Positions 27,071 through 36,059 are shown, counted from the first letter of the stretch. The stretch: 64,000 bases of DNA from Chloroflexota bacterium (GCA_029262675.1 JAJCYW010000006.1:124001-188000), one strand, 5' to 3'. The notes: generated by a model from the letters alone, not told the origin. Numbers and translations are program-made.

Positions 27071-27582
27071 TGGAGTTCAAGACCGACAGCATCTTCGAAG
27101 CGCTGAAGTCGCCCCTCGGTGTTATCGAGGACGAAGAACGCCGCCGGCAGCTAGAGAGCTACATCGAGGCCGCGCGCCTGCCGCTGGAGCGGGCCGTGTT
27201 CGACCTCCTCTCGCAGTTCGGCGAGGCCGTAAACGACGAAGTCTCGGCGCACTACACTGTCGGCTTCACCTACCGCTCCGGCGTGCTGAATCTGTCCGTG
27301 CAGCCGGCGGAGTCCGAGGACGGTGAAGATGCCGCGTGGTCGATGGCCGACGGCGACGTGGAAAAGGTAACGCTGCGCATCCCGGCGGAGCTCAAGGAGC
27401 TCGCGTCGGAGGCGGCAGCGCAGGCCAGCCTATCGGCGAACAGTTGGTTTGTCAAAACGCTCTCACGCCACCTGCAAAAGGCGCGCAATCGAGAGGAAGG
27501 CTACCAGCGGGGTCGTCATCGGCAGCGACGAGGCGGCCAGAAACTCTCCGGCTGGGTGGGCGGCGAAGACGACGAGGGCTGA
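27070..27582 (+). CDS. Ribbon-helix-helix (HicB-like C-terminus) protein, 170 aa
   Basis: Residues about 95-140 (VEKVTLRIPAELKELASEAA, then AQASLSANSWFVKTLSRHLQ) form an Arc/HicB-type ribbon-helix-helix DNA-binding unit. The N-terminal part is an acidic helical and beta domain, and a basic tail (RGRHRQRRGGQK) follows the RHH. No HicA toxin is adjacent, so it is more likely a transcription regulator of the operon, which is inference. Its ATG overlaps the GNAT stop codon, so translation is coupled. Confidence 0.8.
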   Translation: MEFKTDSIFEALKSPLGVIEDEERRRQLESYIEAARLPLERAVFDLLSQFGEAVNDEVSAHYTVGFTYRSGVLNLSVQPAESEDGEDAAWSMADGDVEKVTLRIPAELKELASEAAAQASLSANSWFVKTLSRHLQKARNREEGYQRGRHRQRRGGQKLSGWVGGEDDEG

Positions 27583-27644
27583 TGCTTCGCATTGGCACCC
27601 GATGCTGCTCATCGGCGAATAGACGAAATAGGAGGAACACAGAC

Positions 27645-27905
27645 ATGCTCAATAACCCGACATTGCTCGAACTGCTAGCCCGGGACGCCACGGACGGTCT
27701 GCGTCATCCGGAGCGATCGACGCGATCGCCCAGCGCAACCGCCGCCCAAAAACGGCCGGCCGGCGGCGTGCGCGGCAGCGTCCGCGGCACAGTGGCGTCC
27801 TACCTGGTTCGCCTGGGTCTCCGCCTGGACCCCGCAGCAGGCGGAGACCTCGGGCAACCGTTGTCCGTACGCGCAGCGCACGCGGAAGGCAGGCGATGCG
27901 CATGA
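27645..27905 (+). CDS. Small protein of unknown function, 86 aa
   Basis: A strong ribosome binding site (GGAGGA, 8 bp upstream) precedes ATG 27645. The N-terminus MLNNPTLLELLARDATDGLR is helical, and the rest is Arg/Gly-rich. Its end overlaps the start of the next gene by 10 bp, supporting translation within the DUF4097 operon. No family is recognised; similarity to short DUF2089/SHOCT-like or anti-sigma tails is possible but not shown. Confidence 0.55.
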   Translation: MLNNPTLLELLARDATDGLRHPERSTRSPSATAAQKRPAGGVRGSVRGTVASYLVRLGLRLDPAAGGDLGQPLSVRAAHAEGRRCA

Positions 27906-28090
27906 TCCGGCTCGCATTGTTCATCATCGCGCTGCTGCTCGCCGTTGGTGCGTTGGAGCCGACCGACGCCTGGCTGATAACGGTCGCCGTGCTGGCGGGC
28001 GTCGGCCTGCTGTTCAACGGCGGCAAACGCTTCGGCATTCGCCGCTTGCGCGGCTGGGTCGGCACGTCGCGCTGGGACCACGACTGGTAG
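27896..28090 (+). CDS. Small membrane protein, 64 aa
   Basis: Two hydrophobic helices (MIRLALFIIALLLAVGAL and WLITVAVLAGVGLLF) flank a short loop, with a basic C-terminal tail (GGKRFGIRRLRGW). It overlaps the upstream small gene and ends 9 bp before the DUF4097 gene. It is likely an inner-membrane partner of the operon. ATG 27902 is an alternative start. Confidence 0.7.
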   Translation: MRMIRLALFIIALLLAVGALEPTDAWLITVAVLAGVGLLFNGGKRFGIRRLRGWVGTSRWDHDW

Positions 28091-28099
28091 CGGACGGTG

Positions 28100-28945
28100 A
28101 TGGAATTCATACGCACTTTCACGAAAACGTTCGACGTCGGCGCCACTGCGCGGCTAACGCTCGAGAATCGCTCAGGGACCATCAGCATCCGGGGCGAGGA
28201 CACAGATCGTGTGCTGATCGAAGTAGTCGCGCGCGTGTGGGCCGAGGACGAACGGGAGGCCGAGGACCAGGAGGAGTTAATCCGGCGCGCCATCCGCGCC
28301 GAAGGCACGCACGTAAGCATTCGGGCGCCCGGCCTTCTGCGGCCGCGCCCGCTGATCTTCTTCGGCCAGGGGCCGCGAATCGACTACCAGTTGACCGTGC
28401 CGCGCAAGACCGCGGCGGAGATCACATCGCGCAGCGGCCGTTTGGACGTGACGAACATCGCCGGGCCGGTGCAGGTCGATGCGCGCAGCGGCCGCGTTGC
28501 GCTGCGCGACATCGGCGGCAACGCCCGCGTCGTCTCGCGCAGCGGCGGCATCCAGGTCGAATCGATTGAAGGCGACCTGGGCATCGATTCGCGCAGTGGC
28601 ACCGTCCGCGTCGAGCGCTGCCGTGGCGAGATGAACGTGCAGGCGCGCAGCGGGGCGATTCAGCTCTCGGAGCTGGGCGCTGGCCTGCAAGTCGAGCTGC
28701 GCAGCGGCTCCATCCGCTACGAAGGCCCGGTGCGCGGCGCGTTCGGCATCGAAGTCAGCAGCGGCTCCGTCCGCCTAGCGCTGGAAGCTGACAGTCGCTT
28801 CTTCCTGGACGCCGAGAGCACGAGCGGCTCCGTCCGCAGCGACATGCCCATCCGCAGCGGTGGTTCCGGCGACCGGCCTTCAAGGGACGCGCCCAAAGTC
28901 CGCATCCGGACCCGCTCAGGCAGCATCCACATCCTCCCCCGCTAG
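28100..28945 (+). CDS. DUF4097-type beta-helix protein, 281 aa
   Basis: The protein shows the repeated SRSGxxxVxxxxG rungs of the DUF4097 (putative adhesin) family. ARSGRVAL, SRSGGIQV, SRSGTVRV, ARSGAIQL, LRSGSIRY, SSGSVRLA, TSGSVRSD and TRSGSIHI succeed each other about every 18-20 residues from residue 110 to the end. The N-terminal strand region binds the start (FDVGATARLTLENRSGTISI). No signal peptide is visible, so it may face the cytoplasm. Members are often found with small membrane proteins and regulators, as here. Confidence 0.88.
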   Translation: MEFIRTFTKTFDVGATARLTLENRSGTISIRGEDTDRVLIEVVARVWAEDEREAEDQEELIRRAIRAEGTHVSIRAPGLLRPRPLIFFGQGPRIDYQLTVPRKTAAEITSRSGRLDVTNIAGPVQVDARSGRVALRDIGGNARVVSRSGGIQVESIEGDLGIDSRSGTVRVERCRGEMNVQARSGAIQLSELGAGLQVELRSGSIRYEGPVRGAFGIEVSSGSVRLALEADSRFFLDAESTSGSVRSDMPIRSGGSGDRPSRDAPKVRIRTRSGSIHILPR

Positions 28946-29050
28946 GCCAGACCGCCGCCGGCGACGCGCGCGCTCGCGGCCGAATAGCGGGTGACGGCGG
29001 AGCTGGAGAAGAGACTCGGAGCCTCTGCTGGGAGGCCCGCCACTATTCGG

Positions 29051-29590
29051 CTAGACGCGCTCCCCGGCTTGATGCGCTCGCATCATGCCTGGGTAGCCCC
29101 TACGCTCCGTCTTGCCCATGTCAAGGCCTAGGAGTTCCGCTCCGCGTCGGATCTGGTCTTCCGGGCCTTCGATCTCCACGAAGTGCCCGAACGCGAGGGT
29201 GTCCAGCTCTACGACCACCCCATCGAAGTCCCACGATTCGCGCGCCTTCTCATACTCGAGCACTGGGCTGAATCCGAGGCTGCTCAGAATACTGAGCATC
29301 GCGTCGCGATCGGTGAGGTGAAGCTCGGTCTCTTCACGAGTTTTAATACCTTCGCGGTACGTGGCCAGACCCTTTAGCGTGAGGACGCTATCGCCATCGT
29401 CCAGCAACCGCACGCGTAACACCTGTCCGCGCGTCCGGACTGCACCATCGATGGAATCGAAGATCGTATTGATCTCGCGCACAGCACCGATGTGCGAAGC
29501 TCCCGCGCGGCGCAGCGCCGCCCGAAGTCGCTCGTGCTCTTGCTCATCTGCCCGCCATTTCGCCTCGATCTCAATCTTGCCGTCCACCAT
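29051..29590 (-). CDS. CYTH-domain protein (class IV adenylate cyclase/triphosphatase family), 179 aa
   Basis: The N-terminal EIEAKWR motif (ExExK) defines the CYTH triphosphate-tunnel fold. Further tunnel residues lie in QVLRVRLL, VLTLKG, REETELHL and FGHFVEIEGP. Members hydrolyse triphosphates (thiamine triphosphate or inorganic triphosphate) or form cAMP; the motif set alone does not decide. ATG 29590 starts two residues before the ExExK region, as usual. It is divergent from a polyphosphate kinase gene, which favours a role in short polyphosphates (inference). Confidence 0.88.
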   Translation of the reverse strand: MVDGKIEIEAKWRADEQEHERLRAALRRAGASHIGAVREINTIFDSIDGAVRTRGQVLRVRLLDDGDSVLTLKGLATYREGIKTREETELHLTDRDAMLSILSSLGFSPVLEYEKARESWDFDGVVVELDTLAFGHFVEIEGPEDQIRRGAELLGLDMGKTERRGYPGMMRAHQAGERV

Positions 29591-29776
29591 GGCACCATGA
29601 TAGACGACCACAGCAACACGCGCATGCATTTCCGAACCGAACGCACAATCGTGGACGGTACTCTCGTAACGGCCGCCGGCTATTGATTCGGGGCATCCAC
29701 GGGAACAGCGCGGGGAATCCCCTATGCAGATGCTTGACTAGCGCGGTCGATACACAAACTAAAATGGGAGGGCTTT

Positions 29777-30808
29777 GTGGGCCAACCTCAACCGGATCGC
29801 GTACCCGAGTCCGATTATGCTGCCGAAGCTCCTGGCGGTAGCGGCGTATCGCCGCGCGACAGTACGGATCCGACACCCAAGATCCTGCCTCTTCGGCCCA
29901 GCAACGGGCAAGCCGAACCTGAGAGCGAGCTACCGCTAGAAAAAGGTGCCACCACGCCTCAACGGAGCATCGAGCTCGAGGATCTTCGCCGCATCAACAC
30001 GCGCAAGGGCGTCATCGAGCTGCTGCGCCGAAAACGCGTCCGCCTCGGTCGAGTGTTGGAGACTCTTCACTATCAAGAGGAACTCGCGGCACTTCAGGTT
30101 GAATTGGGAAAGATGCAGCGCTGGGTGGTGGCCAAGCAGCGACGTGTCGCAGTCTTGTTCGAGGGCCGCGACGCAGCAGGTAAGGGCGGCGCCATACGCC
30201 GCTTCACGGAACATCTGAACCCGCGGGAAATGCGTCTGGTGGCGCTGCCCGTCCCGACCGACGAGGAGCGCGGCCAGTGGTACTTCCAGCGGTATTCCCG
30301 GCAGCTCCCGAACCCCGGCGAGATCGTCTTCTTTGATCGGAGCTGGTACAACCGCGCTGTGGTCGAGCCCGTAAACGAGTTCTGCACGGACCGTCAGTAC
30401 AACCGCTTCATGCAGCAGGTGCCAGAGTTTGAGCACATGTTGTATGAGGACGGGGTCATCGTCGTGAAATTCTGGTTCTCCATCTCCCAGGAAGAGCAGT
30501 TGCGCCGCTTCAAGTCGCGTAATTCCAATCCACTCAAGCAATGGAAGCTCAGCTCAATTGACGAGAAAGCGCAGGGCCTCTGGGACAAGTACTCTCACTA
30601 CAAGAAGGAGATGTTCAGCCGAACTCACACATCCTACAGCCCGTGGATCATCGTTCGTGCCAACGACAAGAAGCAGGCCCGTCTTGAGAGCATCCGCTAC
30701 GTGTTGAATCTCCTCCCGTACGCAGAGAAGGATTCGGCGACGGTGCCCATCACGCCCGACCCCAACATCGTTTCCCGCTTCCACCGAGCCGCCCCCGACC
30801 TCGACTGA
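29777..30808 (+). CDS. ppk2: Polyphosphate kinase 2 family protein, 343 aa
   Basis: The PPK2 core has Walker A (FEGRDAAGKGGAI), the lid/Walker B motif FFDRSWYNRA, and WYFQRYSRQLPNPGEIV. A C-terminal KFWFSISQEEQLRRF is also typical. PPK2 uses polyphosphate to phosphorylate nucleotides (NDP or NMP); this single-domain type with the GRDAAGKGG signature is usually class I. The first 60 residues are a low-complexity, Pro/Glu-rich extension. GTG 29777 follows a GGGAGGG ribosome binding site. Confidence 0.94.
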   Translation: MGQPQPDRVPESDYAAEAPGGSGVSPRDSTDPTPKILPLRPSNGQAEPESELPLEKGATTPQRSIELEDLRRINTRKGVIELLRRKRVRLGRVLETLHYQEELAALQVELGKMQRWVVAKQRRVAVLFEGRDAAGKGGAIRRFTEHLNPREMRLVALPVPTDEERGQWYFQRYSRQLPNPGEIVFFDRSWYNRAVVEPVNEFCTDRQYNRFMQQVPEFEHMLYEDGVIVVKFWFSISQEEQLRRFKSRNSNPLKQWKLSSIDEKAQGLWDKYSHYKKEMFSRTHTSYSPWIIVRANDKKQARLESIRYVLNLLPYAEKDSATVPITPDPNIVSRFHRAAPDLD

Positions 30809-30825
30809 GCAAGACCGTCCAGCCT

Positions 30826-30875
30826 ACCGGCGGCCGTCGTATCTACATCCTCCCTCGCTAGGACAAGACACCGTA
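30826..30875. repeat. Duplicated remnant of the DUF4097 gene 3' end
   Basis: The segment around 30838-30866 matches the last codons and downstream bases of the DUF4097 gene at about 28920-28948 (25 of 29 bases), including an I-L-P-R-stop end. It has no open gene around it and looks like a small duplicated tail. Confidence 0.5.
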
Positions 30876-30915
30876 CGGCCCGGCAGCGGGTGCCGGGAAA
30901 GAGCGCCGTGATACA

Positions 30916-31986
30916 ATGACCGTGATGCCTCCGCGTCGCTTCTCCGATGCCGACTTGGAGCGCTGGGTGGAGCGCGGTATTATCACAGCCCAACAGCGCG
31001 AGGCCGCCCTTGCCGATATCGCCCGCCACCCCGCGACGGACGAGGGATTACAGCTCACTACCCTCCTCTATTACGGCGGCGGCCTGCTTGTGCTGCTGGC
31101 CTACGCCGTGTTCCTTGGCTTTCAGTGGGAGGAGTCGAACGAGGCTGCGCGCGTAGCCATCGCCGCAAGCTCGCTGGTTTTCTTCGCGGTCGTGTCTTTC
31201 GCCCTCTCCCGGCAGAAGGGTCGATTCCGCCTGCCCGCCGAGCTGCTGCAGTTAGTCGCAATCGCGATCGTGCCGCTGCTGACGTTCGCAGTGCTGGACG
31301 CCGCCGGCCTCTGGCCGGACACCCCGAACTACCCGCGCGGGCGCTTCGACGACGCAGCGTACGCGGCCTACGATGCGGCGCGCGCGGACTACCAGCGCGA
31401 CCTCGCGTTCGCGCGGATGGCGGTCGCAGTGCCAACGCTGCTGGCGGCGGTCGCCGCGTTCCGCTGGTCGCGCTCGCCGTTCGTGCTCGTGGCGATCGCG
31501 GCCGCGATCGCGTCGCTCGCCATCGACGTCAGCCTGCTGAGCGATACGGACAATCGCGGCTACAATCTTGAAACGGGCCAAGCGCTCATCGTCGCCGGGC
31601 TCGGCGCCGCCCTCTTCACCGCCGGCGTCTACGTCCGCAACCGCTACGAACGAAACTATAGCCTCTTCTTCTACGGGATGGGCCTGGCCGGCCTGGCGAT
31701 GGGACTGGGCATCCTGGCGTTTGATGGCAGCGCAGCATGGGGCTGGGGCGTTCTTTGGCTGGCGACATCGCTGACCGTCTTCGCGGTCTCGATCCCGCTC
31801 CAGGAGCGGCTCTTCGCCGCCGCCGGCCTAGCCGCAATCTACGTGTATTTTGCGCGCCTCGTCTTCGACGTGTACGAGAGCGCCAATGCGGCGTTCGCAC
31901 TGATCGTCCTGGGACTACTCGTGATCGCTGCGGGCGTGATCTACCAGCGGCTGACGGAAGGCGTGTTGAATCGCGATGTGCAGTAG
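30916..31986 (+). CDS. Multi-pass membrane protein, DUF2157-like, 356 aa
   Basis: A short N-terminal cytoplasmic segment (DADLERWVERGIITAQQREA) is typical of the DUF2157 head. About ten hydrophobic helices follow, with a hydrophilic loop near residues 130-160 (NYPRGRFDDAAYAAYDAARA). The function of this family is unknown. The C-terminus overlaps the start of the SGNH lipoprotein gene, so the two are coupled. Confidence 0.8.
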   Translation: MTVMPPRRFSDADLERWVERGIITAQQREAALADIARHPATDEGLQLTTLLYYGGGLLVLLAYAVFLGFQWEESNEAARVAIAASSLVFFAVVSFALSRQKGRFRLPAELLQLVAIAIVPLLTFAVLDAAGLWPDTPNYPRGRFDDAAYAAYDAARADYQRDLAFARMAVAVPTLLAAVAAFRWSRSPFVLVAIAAAIASLAIDVSLLSDTDNRGYNLETGQALIVAGLGAALFTAGVYVRNRYERNYSLFFYGMGLAGLAMGLGILAFDGSAAWGWGVLWLATSLTVFAVSIPLQERLFAAAGLAAIYVYFARLVFDVYESANAAFALIVLGLLVIAAGVIYQRLTEGVLNRDVQ

Positions 31987-32776
31987 GAAGTCCTTCCTGC
32001 TGGCGGCAGCGCTGACCGCGGCTGCGCTGGCGGCTGCCCTCGCCGCCTGCGCCGGAGGCGATGGCAGTGACGAACGCGTCGCCCTTTCGGAGTTGCTGGC
32101 AGCGGCGGATGGCGGCGTCTACCTAGCGCTGGGCGACTCCGTAGCCGCAGGCAGCGGCGCTTCCGACCCTTCGACCACCGGCTACGTCGCGCTGGTCGCC
32201 GCGGCGCTGCAGCCGCGGTTCGGCGACGCGCTGCAGGTGCGAACGCTGGCGGAGCCCGGCGCGACGACGGCCGACCTGATCGCGGACCAGCTACCGCTCG
32301 CCGTCACGGCGATGCAGGAAGGCGACGTGCGGCTGGTGACGGTGACGATTGGCGGCAATGATTTAGCGCAGTACGGAGCGGACCCCGCCTGCGTGCTCGA
32401 CCCGGCGGACGCGGAATGCCCGCTGGAGGATGGCCTGCTGGAGGTAGAACAGCGGCTGGCGGGGATACTCATCGTACTCACGGAAGCCGCGCCGGCCGCC
32501 GTCACCGTGATCCAGCTCTATCCAAACCTCTTCTCCGGAACCGGCCACGAGCTGACGATGCAGGCGGAGACGGCCTTCGGCCTGCTGAACGGCGTGATCA
32601 CCGGCGTTGCCGCCCGCTTCGGCGTGCCGTTGGCGGACCCCCGGCGCGACTTCGCCGGAGCAGGCACCCGCCTCACGCACCTGCTGGATCGCCCGCCCGA
32701 CGCCCACCCAAACGACGACGGCTATGCCGCGATTGCGGAGGCGTTTCTAGAGGCGCTGGAGATCGAAGAAGAGTAG
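31976..32776 (+). CDS. SGNH/GDSL-type hydrolase lipoprotein, 266 aa
   Basis: A signal peptide with lipobox LAAC is followed by an SGNH hydrolase domain. Block I is ALGDSVAAGSGAS (catalytic Ser in GDS), block III is TIGGNDLAQYG (Asn), and block V is DAHPNDDGYAAIA (Asp-x-x-His pair). It is an esterase/lipase-type enzyme tethered outside the membrane. The start ATG overlaps the upstream membrane-protein gene by 11 bp. Substrate unknown. Confidence 0.92.
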   Translation: MCSRKSFLLAAALTAAALAAALAACAGGDGSDERVALSELLAAADGGVYLALGDSVAAGSGASDPSTTGYVALVAAALQPRFGDALQVRTLAEPGATTADLIADQLPLAVTAMQEGDVRLVTVTIGGNDLAQYGADPACVLDPADAECPLEDGLLEVEQRLAGILIVLTEAAPAAVTVIQLYPNLFSGTGHELTMQAETAFGLLNGVITGVAARFGVPLADPRRDFAGAGTRLTHLLDRPPDAHPNDDGYAAIAEAFLEALEIEEE

Positions 32777-32868
32777 GGCAGCAGCGCTTTCGCTGCGGCT
32801 GAGGCCGCTACGCGAGTCGAGGAGAACACCGCGCGCCGCACGATCGAACGGGGGCGTGGTTGGCTCCG

Positions 32869-33750
32869 CTACTGCAGGCCGGCGTCGCGGAGTACACGCT
32901 GCGTCGTCGCGCCGATCTCGGCAGGCGATTCGCAGATCGTCGCCCCGGCGGCCGCCAACGCTTCCTTCTTCGACTTCGCCGTGCCGGTATTGCCGGCGAT
33001 GATGGCACCAGCGTGGCCCATGCGGCGGCCGGGCGGCGCGGTCGCGCCCGCGATAAAGGCGACGACGGGCTTGCTCATTGTCTTCAGGTACTCGGCGGCG
33101 TCCTGCTCCGCGTTGCCGCCGATCTCCCCGATCAGGACGATGCCCGCCGTCTCCGGATCCTGGTCGAAGATCTCGAGAACCTCGCGCTGGGTAGTACCGA
33201 TGATGGGGTCGCCGCCGACGCCGACGCAGGTCGACTGGCCGATGCCGTTCGCCGTGAGCTGCGCGACTGCCTCGTAGACGAGCGTGCCGCTACGCGAGAC
33301 GACGCCGACCGCGCCCGAGGAGAAGACATCGGCCGGCATGATGCCGACGCGGCATTCGTCTGGCGTGATTACGCCGGGACAGTTCGGGCCGATCAGGCGC
33401 GTCGCACCGCCTGCCAGCGCACGTTTCACCGTCACCATGTCGAGCGTTGGCACGCCTTCCGTCACGCAGACGACGAGCGGGACGCCTGCGTCGGCGGCCT
33501 CCAGGATCGCGTCGGCGGCGAAGGGCGCGGGGACGAAGATCAGCGAGCAGTCAGGCCGCTGCTCCTTCACCGCTTCCTTTACGGTGTTGTAGACCGGCAC
33601 TCCTTCGAACGATTGGCCGCCGCGGCCCGGCGTAACGCCGGCGACGATGTTCGTTCCGTACTCGATGCTGCGGCGGGCGTGGGCGCTGCCTTCCTTGCCC
33701 GTGATGCCCTGGACGAGAACGCGCGTGGACTTGTTGACGAGGACGCTCAT
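32869..33750 (-). CDS. sucD: Succinate-CoA ligase, alpha subunit
   Basis: The 293-aa protein has the CoA-binding N-terminus ([20 protein letters not shown]), [14 protein letters not shown], the [11 protein letters not shown] motif and the phosphohistidine loop [13 protein letters not shown]. With SucC it interconverts succinyl-CoA and succinate with ADP/ATP. Its partner gene sucC lies 1.15 kb upstream on the same strand, separated by two unrelated genes. Length is typical. Confidence 0.96.
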   Translation of the reverse strand: MSVLVNKSTRVLVQGITGKEGSAHARRSIEYGTNIVAGVTPGRGGQSFEGVPVYNTVKEAVKEQRPDCSLIFVPAPFAADAILEAADAGVPLVVCVTEGVPTLDMVTVKRALAGGATRLIGPNCPGVITPDECRVGIMPADVFSSGAVGVVSRSGTLVYEAVAQLTANGIGQSTCVGVGGDPIIGTTQREVLEIFDQDPETAGIVLIGEIGGNAEQDAAEYLKTMSKPVVAFIAGATAPPGRRMGHAGAIIAGNTGTAKSKKEALAAAGATICESPAEIGATTQRVLRDAGLQ

Positions 33751-33796
33751 GAGTGCTCCTTAGGGCCGATCGGCGTTCGACGTGATACGTTCGCGG

Positions 33797-34477
33797 TCAG
33801 GCCGTCTCTCGGAACCTGACCCGAGACAGTATGCCAAGGCCGAGCAACGTCGCGCCAATCGCGGCCAACACGGCGGCGACCGTTATGGCCTGGGTGCTAC
33901 CGGTTTCACCAGCGCCCGGCCCGGAGCCGAGGGCCGGCACCGCCGCCGCGCCAGGCCACGAGGCCATGCGTTGTAAGGCGATGTCGTAGACCTTTCCGTC
34001 CGCGTCGTCGCCTATGTAGAAAACCTGAAATATACTCGAGTGAAGTACGCCTTCTAGATCTTGCCAGAATCCCAATATGGCGTATCGTCCCGTGGGATCA
34101 GAATCGAATGCGCCGCAGGCACCACCGGATCCCCACCACTGGTGCCTGCCTTGTTCGTCGAGTGCGTGACTAAGAGATGCCGCGTCTACGAATTCAAACG
34201 TGGGGTCAGAGACATCACCTTTGAGGATTCGTTCCACGGTCATTTCGAACTGCGCGGGAACGTGCGCACTACCTGCGCGCGCTTCCTCGCTGCCGGGCAA
34301 CGCAGCCCCAGGTGCCACCTCGTAGCCGAGGATGCGCCCTTCGACAATCACTACTGACGAGGCCACAGGATCGAAGTCCGGTCCCGCGCTGCAGGCGTAC
34401 GCAGGGGTGGGGGCTAGGGAGCAAGCCGTCACGCCAAGAATTGTCCCCGCAACAACCGCAACAGAGAGCCGCCACAT
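33797..34477 (-). CDS. Secreted, C-terminally membrane-anchored protein, 226 aa
   Basis: A signal peptide (MWRLSVAVVAGTILGVTA) precedes mature sequence APAYACSAGPDFDPV, which matches a group of exported proteins starting with a YACSC/YACSAG motif. A beta-rich domain with several Cys follows (GGACGAFDSDPTGRYAILGF). The C-terminus has a Gly-rich linker, one helix and an Arg tail (GLGILSRVRFRE), a sortase-like or simple tail anchor. AGGAGG precedes ATG 34477. It lies between sucD and the TfoX-type gene. Function unknown. Confidence 0.78.
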   Translation of the reverse strand: MWRLSVAVVAGTILGVTACSLAPTPAYACSAGPDFDPVASSVVIVEGRILGYEVAPGAALPGSEEARAGSAHVPAQFEMTVERILKGDVSDPTFEFVDAASLSHALDEQGRHQWWGSGGACGAFDSDPTGRYAILGFWQDLEGVLHSSIFQVFYIGDDADGKVYDIALQRMASWPGAAAVPALGSGPGAGETGSTQAITVAAVLAAIGATLLGLGILSRVRFRETA

Positions 34478-34491
34478 ATCGATACCTCCTG

Positions 34492-34863
34492 CTACTTGCG
34501 TGACTTGCGCTTCTTCGCTTTCGATCGCGGCGTGGCTTCCGCGGAGCCGCGGACGTAATCGTATGCGGACTTGGCCCCTTCCAGCACGCCCTCCAGGTCC
34601 TTCTTCTTCTCCAGATGGAGGCGCGTCCACTCGCCGAAGCCGCGGCCCTGCGGCCCCTGAAAGAGCGCGCCGGCCTTGCGGTCGACGAACTCCTGTCGGG
34701 CGCGGTCGGAGAGCTTAGCGACGAGGCCGTCGGCAACCCAGAACGCGAACATGCGATTGCGGACCATGTAGGCCGTGGTGCCCATCATGTTGCGGGGCGT
34801 CACTTCGCCCTTGCCCAGAATCTGGGCTTCTACTTCGTCCTTCAACTCCGGCTTGATCGTCAT
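34492..34863 (-). CDS. TfoX/Sxy N-terminal-domain protein, 123 aa
   Basis: The core (VTPRNMMGTTAYMVRNRMFA, FWVADGLVAKLSDR) is the TfoX N-terminal fold, here as a stand-alone domain with a basic C-terminal tail (PRSKAKKRKSRK). In proteobacteria TfoX controls competence, but short stand-alone members occur widely with no known role. It lies 35 bp downstream of sucC and upstream of the secreted-protein gene. Confidence 0.87.
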   Translation of the reverse strand: MTIKPELKDEVEAQILGKGEVTPRNMMGTTAYMVRNRMFAFWVADGLVAKLSDRARQEFVDRKAGALFQGPQGRGFGEWTRLHLEKKKDLEGVLEGAKSAYDYVRGSAEATPRSKAKKRKSRK

Positions 34864-34898
34864 ATGTGTTCGGCCGCTCCGGTGGAGCGGCTTCTCCC

Positions 34899-36059
34899 CT
34901 ACCCTGCCGCCTCGACGGCCTTCGCGGCTGCTTCGCCGAGGTCGGCGGCGCGGATAATCGGCAGGCCCGACTCCTGCAGGATCTTCTCGCCCTCTTCGAC
35001 GTTGGTGCCGGCGAGGCGGACGACGACGGGCGTCTTGATATCGAGTTCCTTGTGGGCGTCGACGACGCCCTGGGCGATGATGTCGACCCGCGCCATGCCG
35101 CCGAAGATATTGATCAGCACGGCCCGGACGCTGTCGTCGCCGATGAGGACGCGAAAGGCGTTGACAACACGGTCCGGGTCGTTGACGGTGCCGATGTCGA
35201 GGAAGTTTGCCGGGTCACCGCCGGCCAGCTTGATGCTGTCCATCGTCGCCATTGCCAGGCCCGCGCCGTTGACCACACAGCCGATGTTGCCGTCCAACTT
35301 GACGTAGTTTTCGACGCCCAGCTCCTCGGCCTGCACTTCCAATGGATCTTCTTCATTTGGATCGCGCATGGCGGCGATGTCTTCGTGCCGGAAGAGGGCG
35401 TTGTCGTCGAAGCCGACCTTGGCGTCGAGGGCGATCACGTTGCCGGATTTTGAGACAACGAGCGGGTTGATCTCCACCAGCGAGCAGTCCTTCTCGACGA
35501 AACAGTTGTAGAGGCCCGTCAGCAGCGCGACCGTCGGCCGCATCAGGTCGCCGTCGAGACCGAGTGCGAACGCGACTTGGCGGCCCATGTGGGGCTGGAA
35601 TCCAGCCGCGGGATCGATTGCGAAGCGGTGAATCGCCTCCGGCTGTGAAGCCGCGACCTCTTCGATCTCCATGCCGCCGGCCTCGCTGGCGATGATGGTT
35701 GGAGACCCGGAAGCGGCGTCGACGAGGATCGAGAGGTAGAGCTCGCGGTCAACCGCCGTCTGCTCTTCGACGAGCACGCGGCCGACGCGCTTGCCCTCCG
35801 CGCCCGTCTGCGGCGTCACGAGCTGCATGCCGATGATGGCGGCTGCGGCCGCTTCGGCCTCGCCGGGGTCGGCGGCCAGCTTGATGCCGCCGCCTTTGCC
35901 GCGGCCGCCGGCGTGGATCTGGGCCTTGACGACCACAGCCCGACCCAATTCTTCCGCCACCGTGCGTGCTTCCTCGGGGTTCGAGGCGACGCGACCGTTG
36001 GGTACCGGCACGCCGTATTCGGAGAAGAGTTTCTTGGCCTGAAATTCGTGTATCTTCAT
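34899..36059 (-). CDS. sucC: Succinate-CoA ligase (ADP-forming), beta subunit
   Basis: The 386-aa protein starts with MKIHEFQAKKLFSEYGVPVP and has an ATP-grasp domain (VVKAQIHAGGRGKGGGIKLA), EINPLVV, DAKVGFDDNALFR, and the C-terminal ligase part (GCVVNGAGLAMATMD, GGDPANFLDIG). It carries out the nucleotide half of the succinyl-CoA synthetase reaction. The ATG at 36059 is the family start; the longer open frame upstream is spurious and antisense to tRNA-Ser. Confidence 0.96.
   Translation of the reverse strand: MKIHEFQAKKLFSEYGVPVPNGRVASNPEEARTVAEELGRAVVVKAQIHAGGRGKGGGIKLAADPGEAEAAAAAIIGMQLVTPQTGAEGKRVGRVLVEEQTAVDRELYLSILVDAASGSPTIIASEAGGMEIEEVAASQPEAIHRFAIDPAAGFQPHMGRQVAFALGLDGDLMRPTVALLTGLYNCFVEKDCSLVEINPLVVSKSGNVIALDAKVGFDDNALFRHEDIAAMRDPNEEDPLEVQAEELGVENYVKLDGNIGCVVNGAGLAMATMDSIKLAGGDPANFLDIGTVNDPDRVVNAFRVLIGDDSVRAVLINIFGGMARVDIIAQGVVDAHKELDIKTPVVVRLAGTNVEEGEKILQESGLPIIRAADLGEAAAKAVEAAG

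Noticed and set aside
27070..27582. HicAB toxin-antitoxin system
   Set aside because: Only the RHH half resembles HicB; no HicA-like small toxin is next to it, and the neighbours are GNAT and DUF4097 genes. A GNAT-RHH toxin pair was considered, but the gene order and the GNAT size and sequence do not fit typical DUF1778-GNAT pairs.
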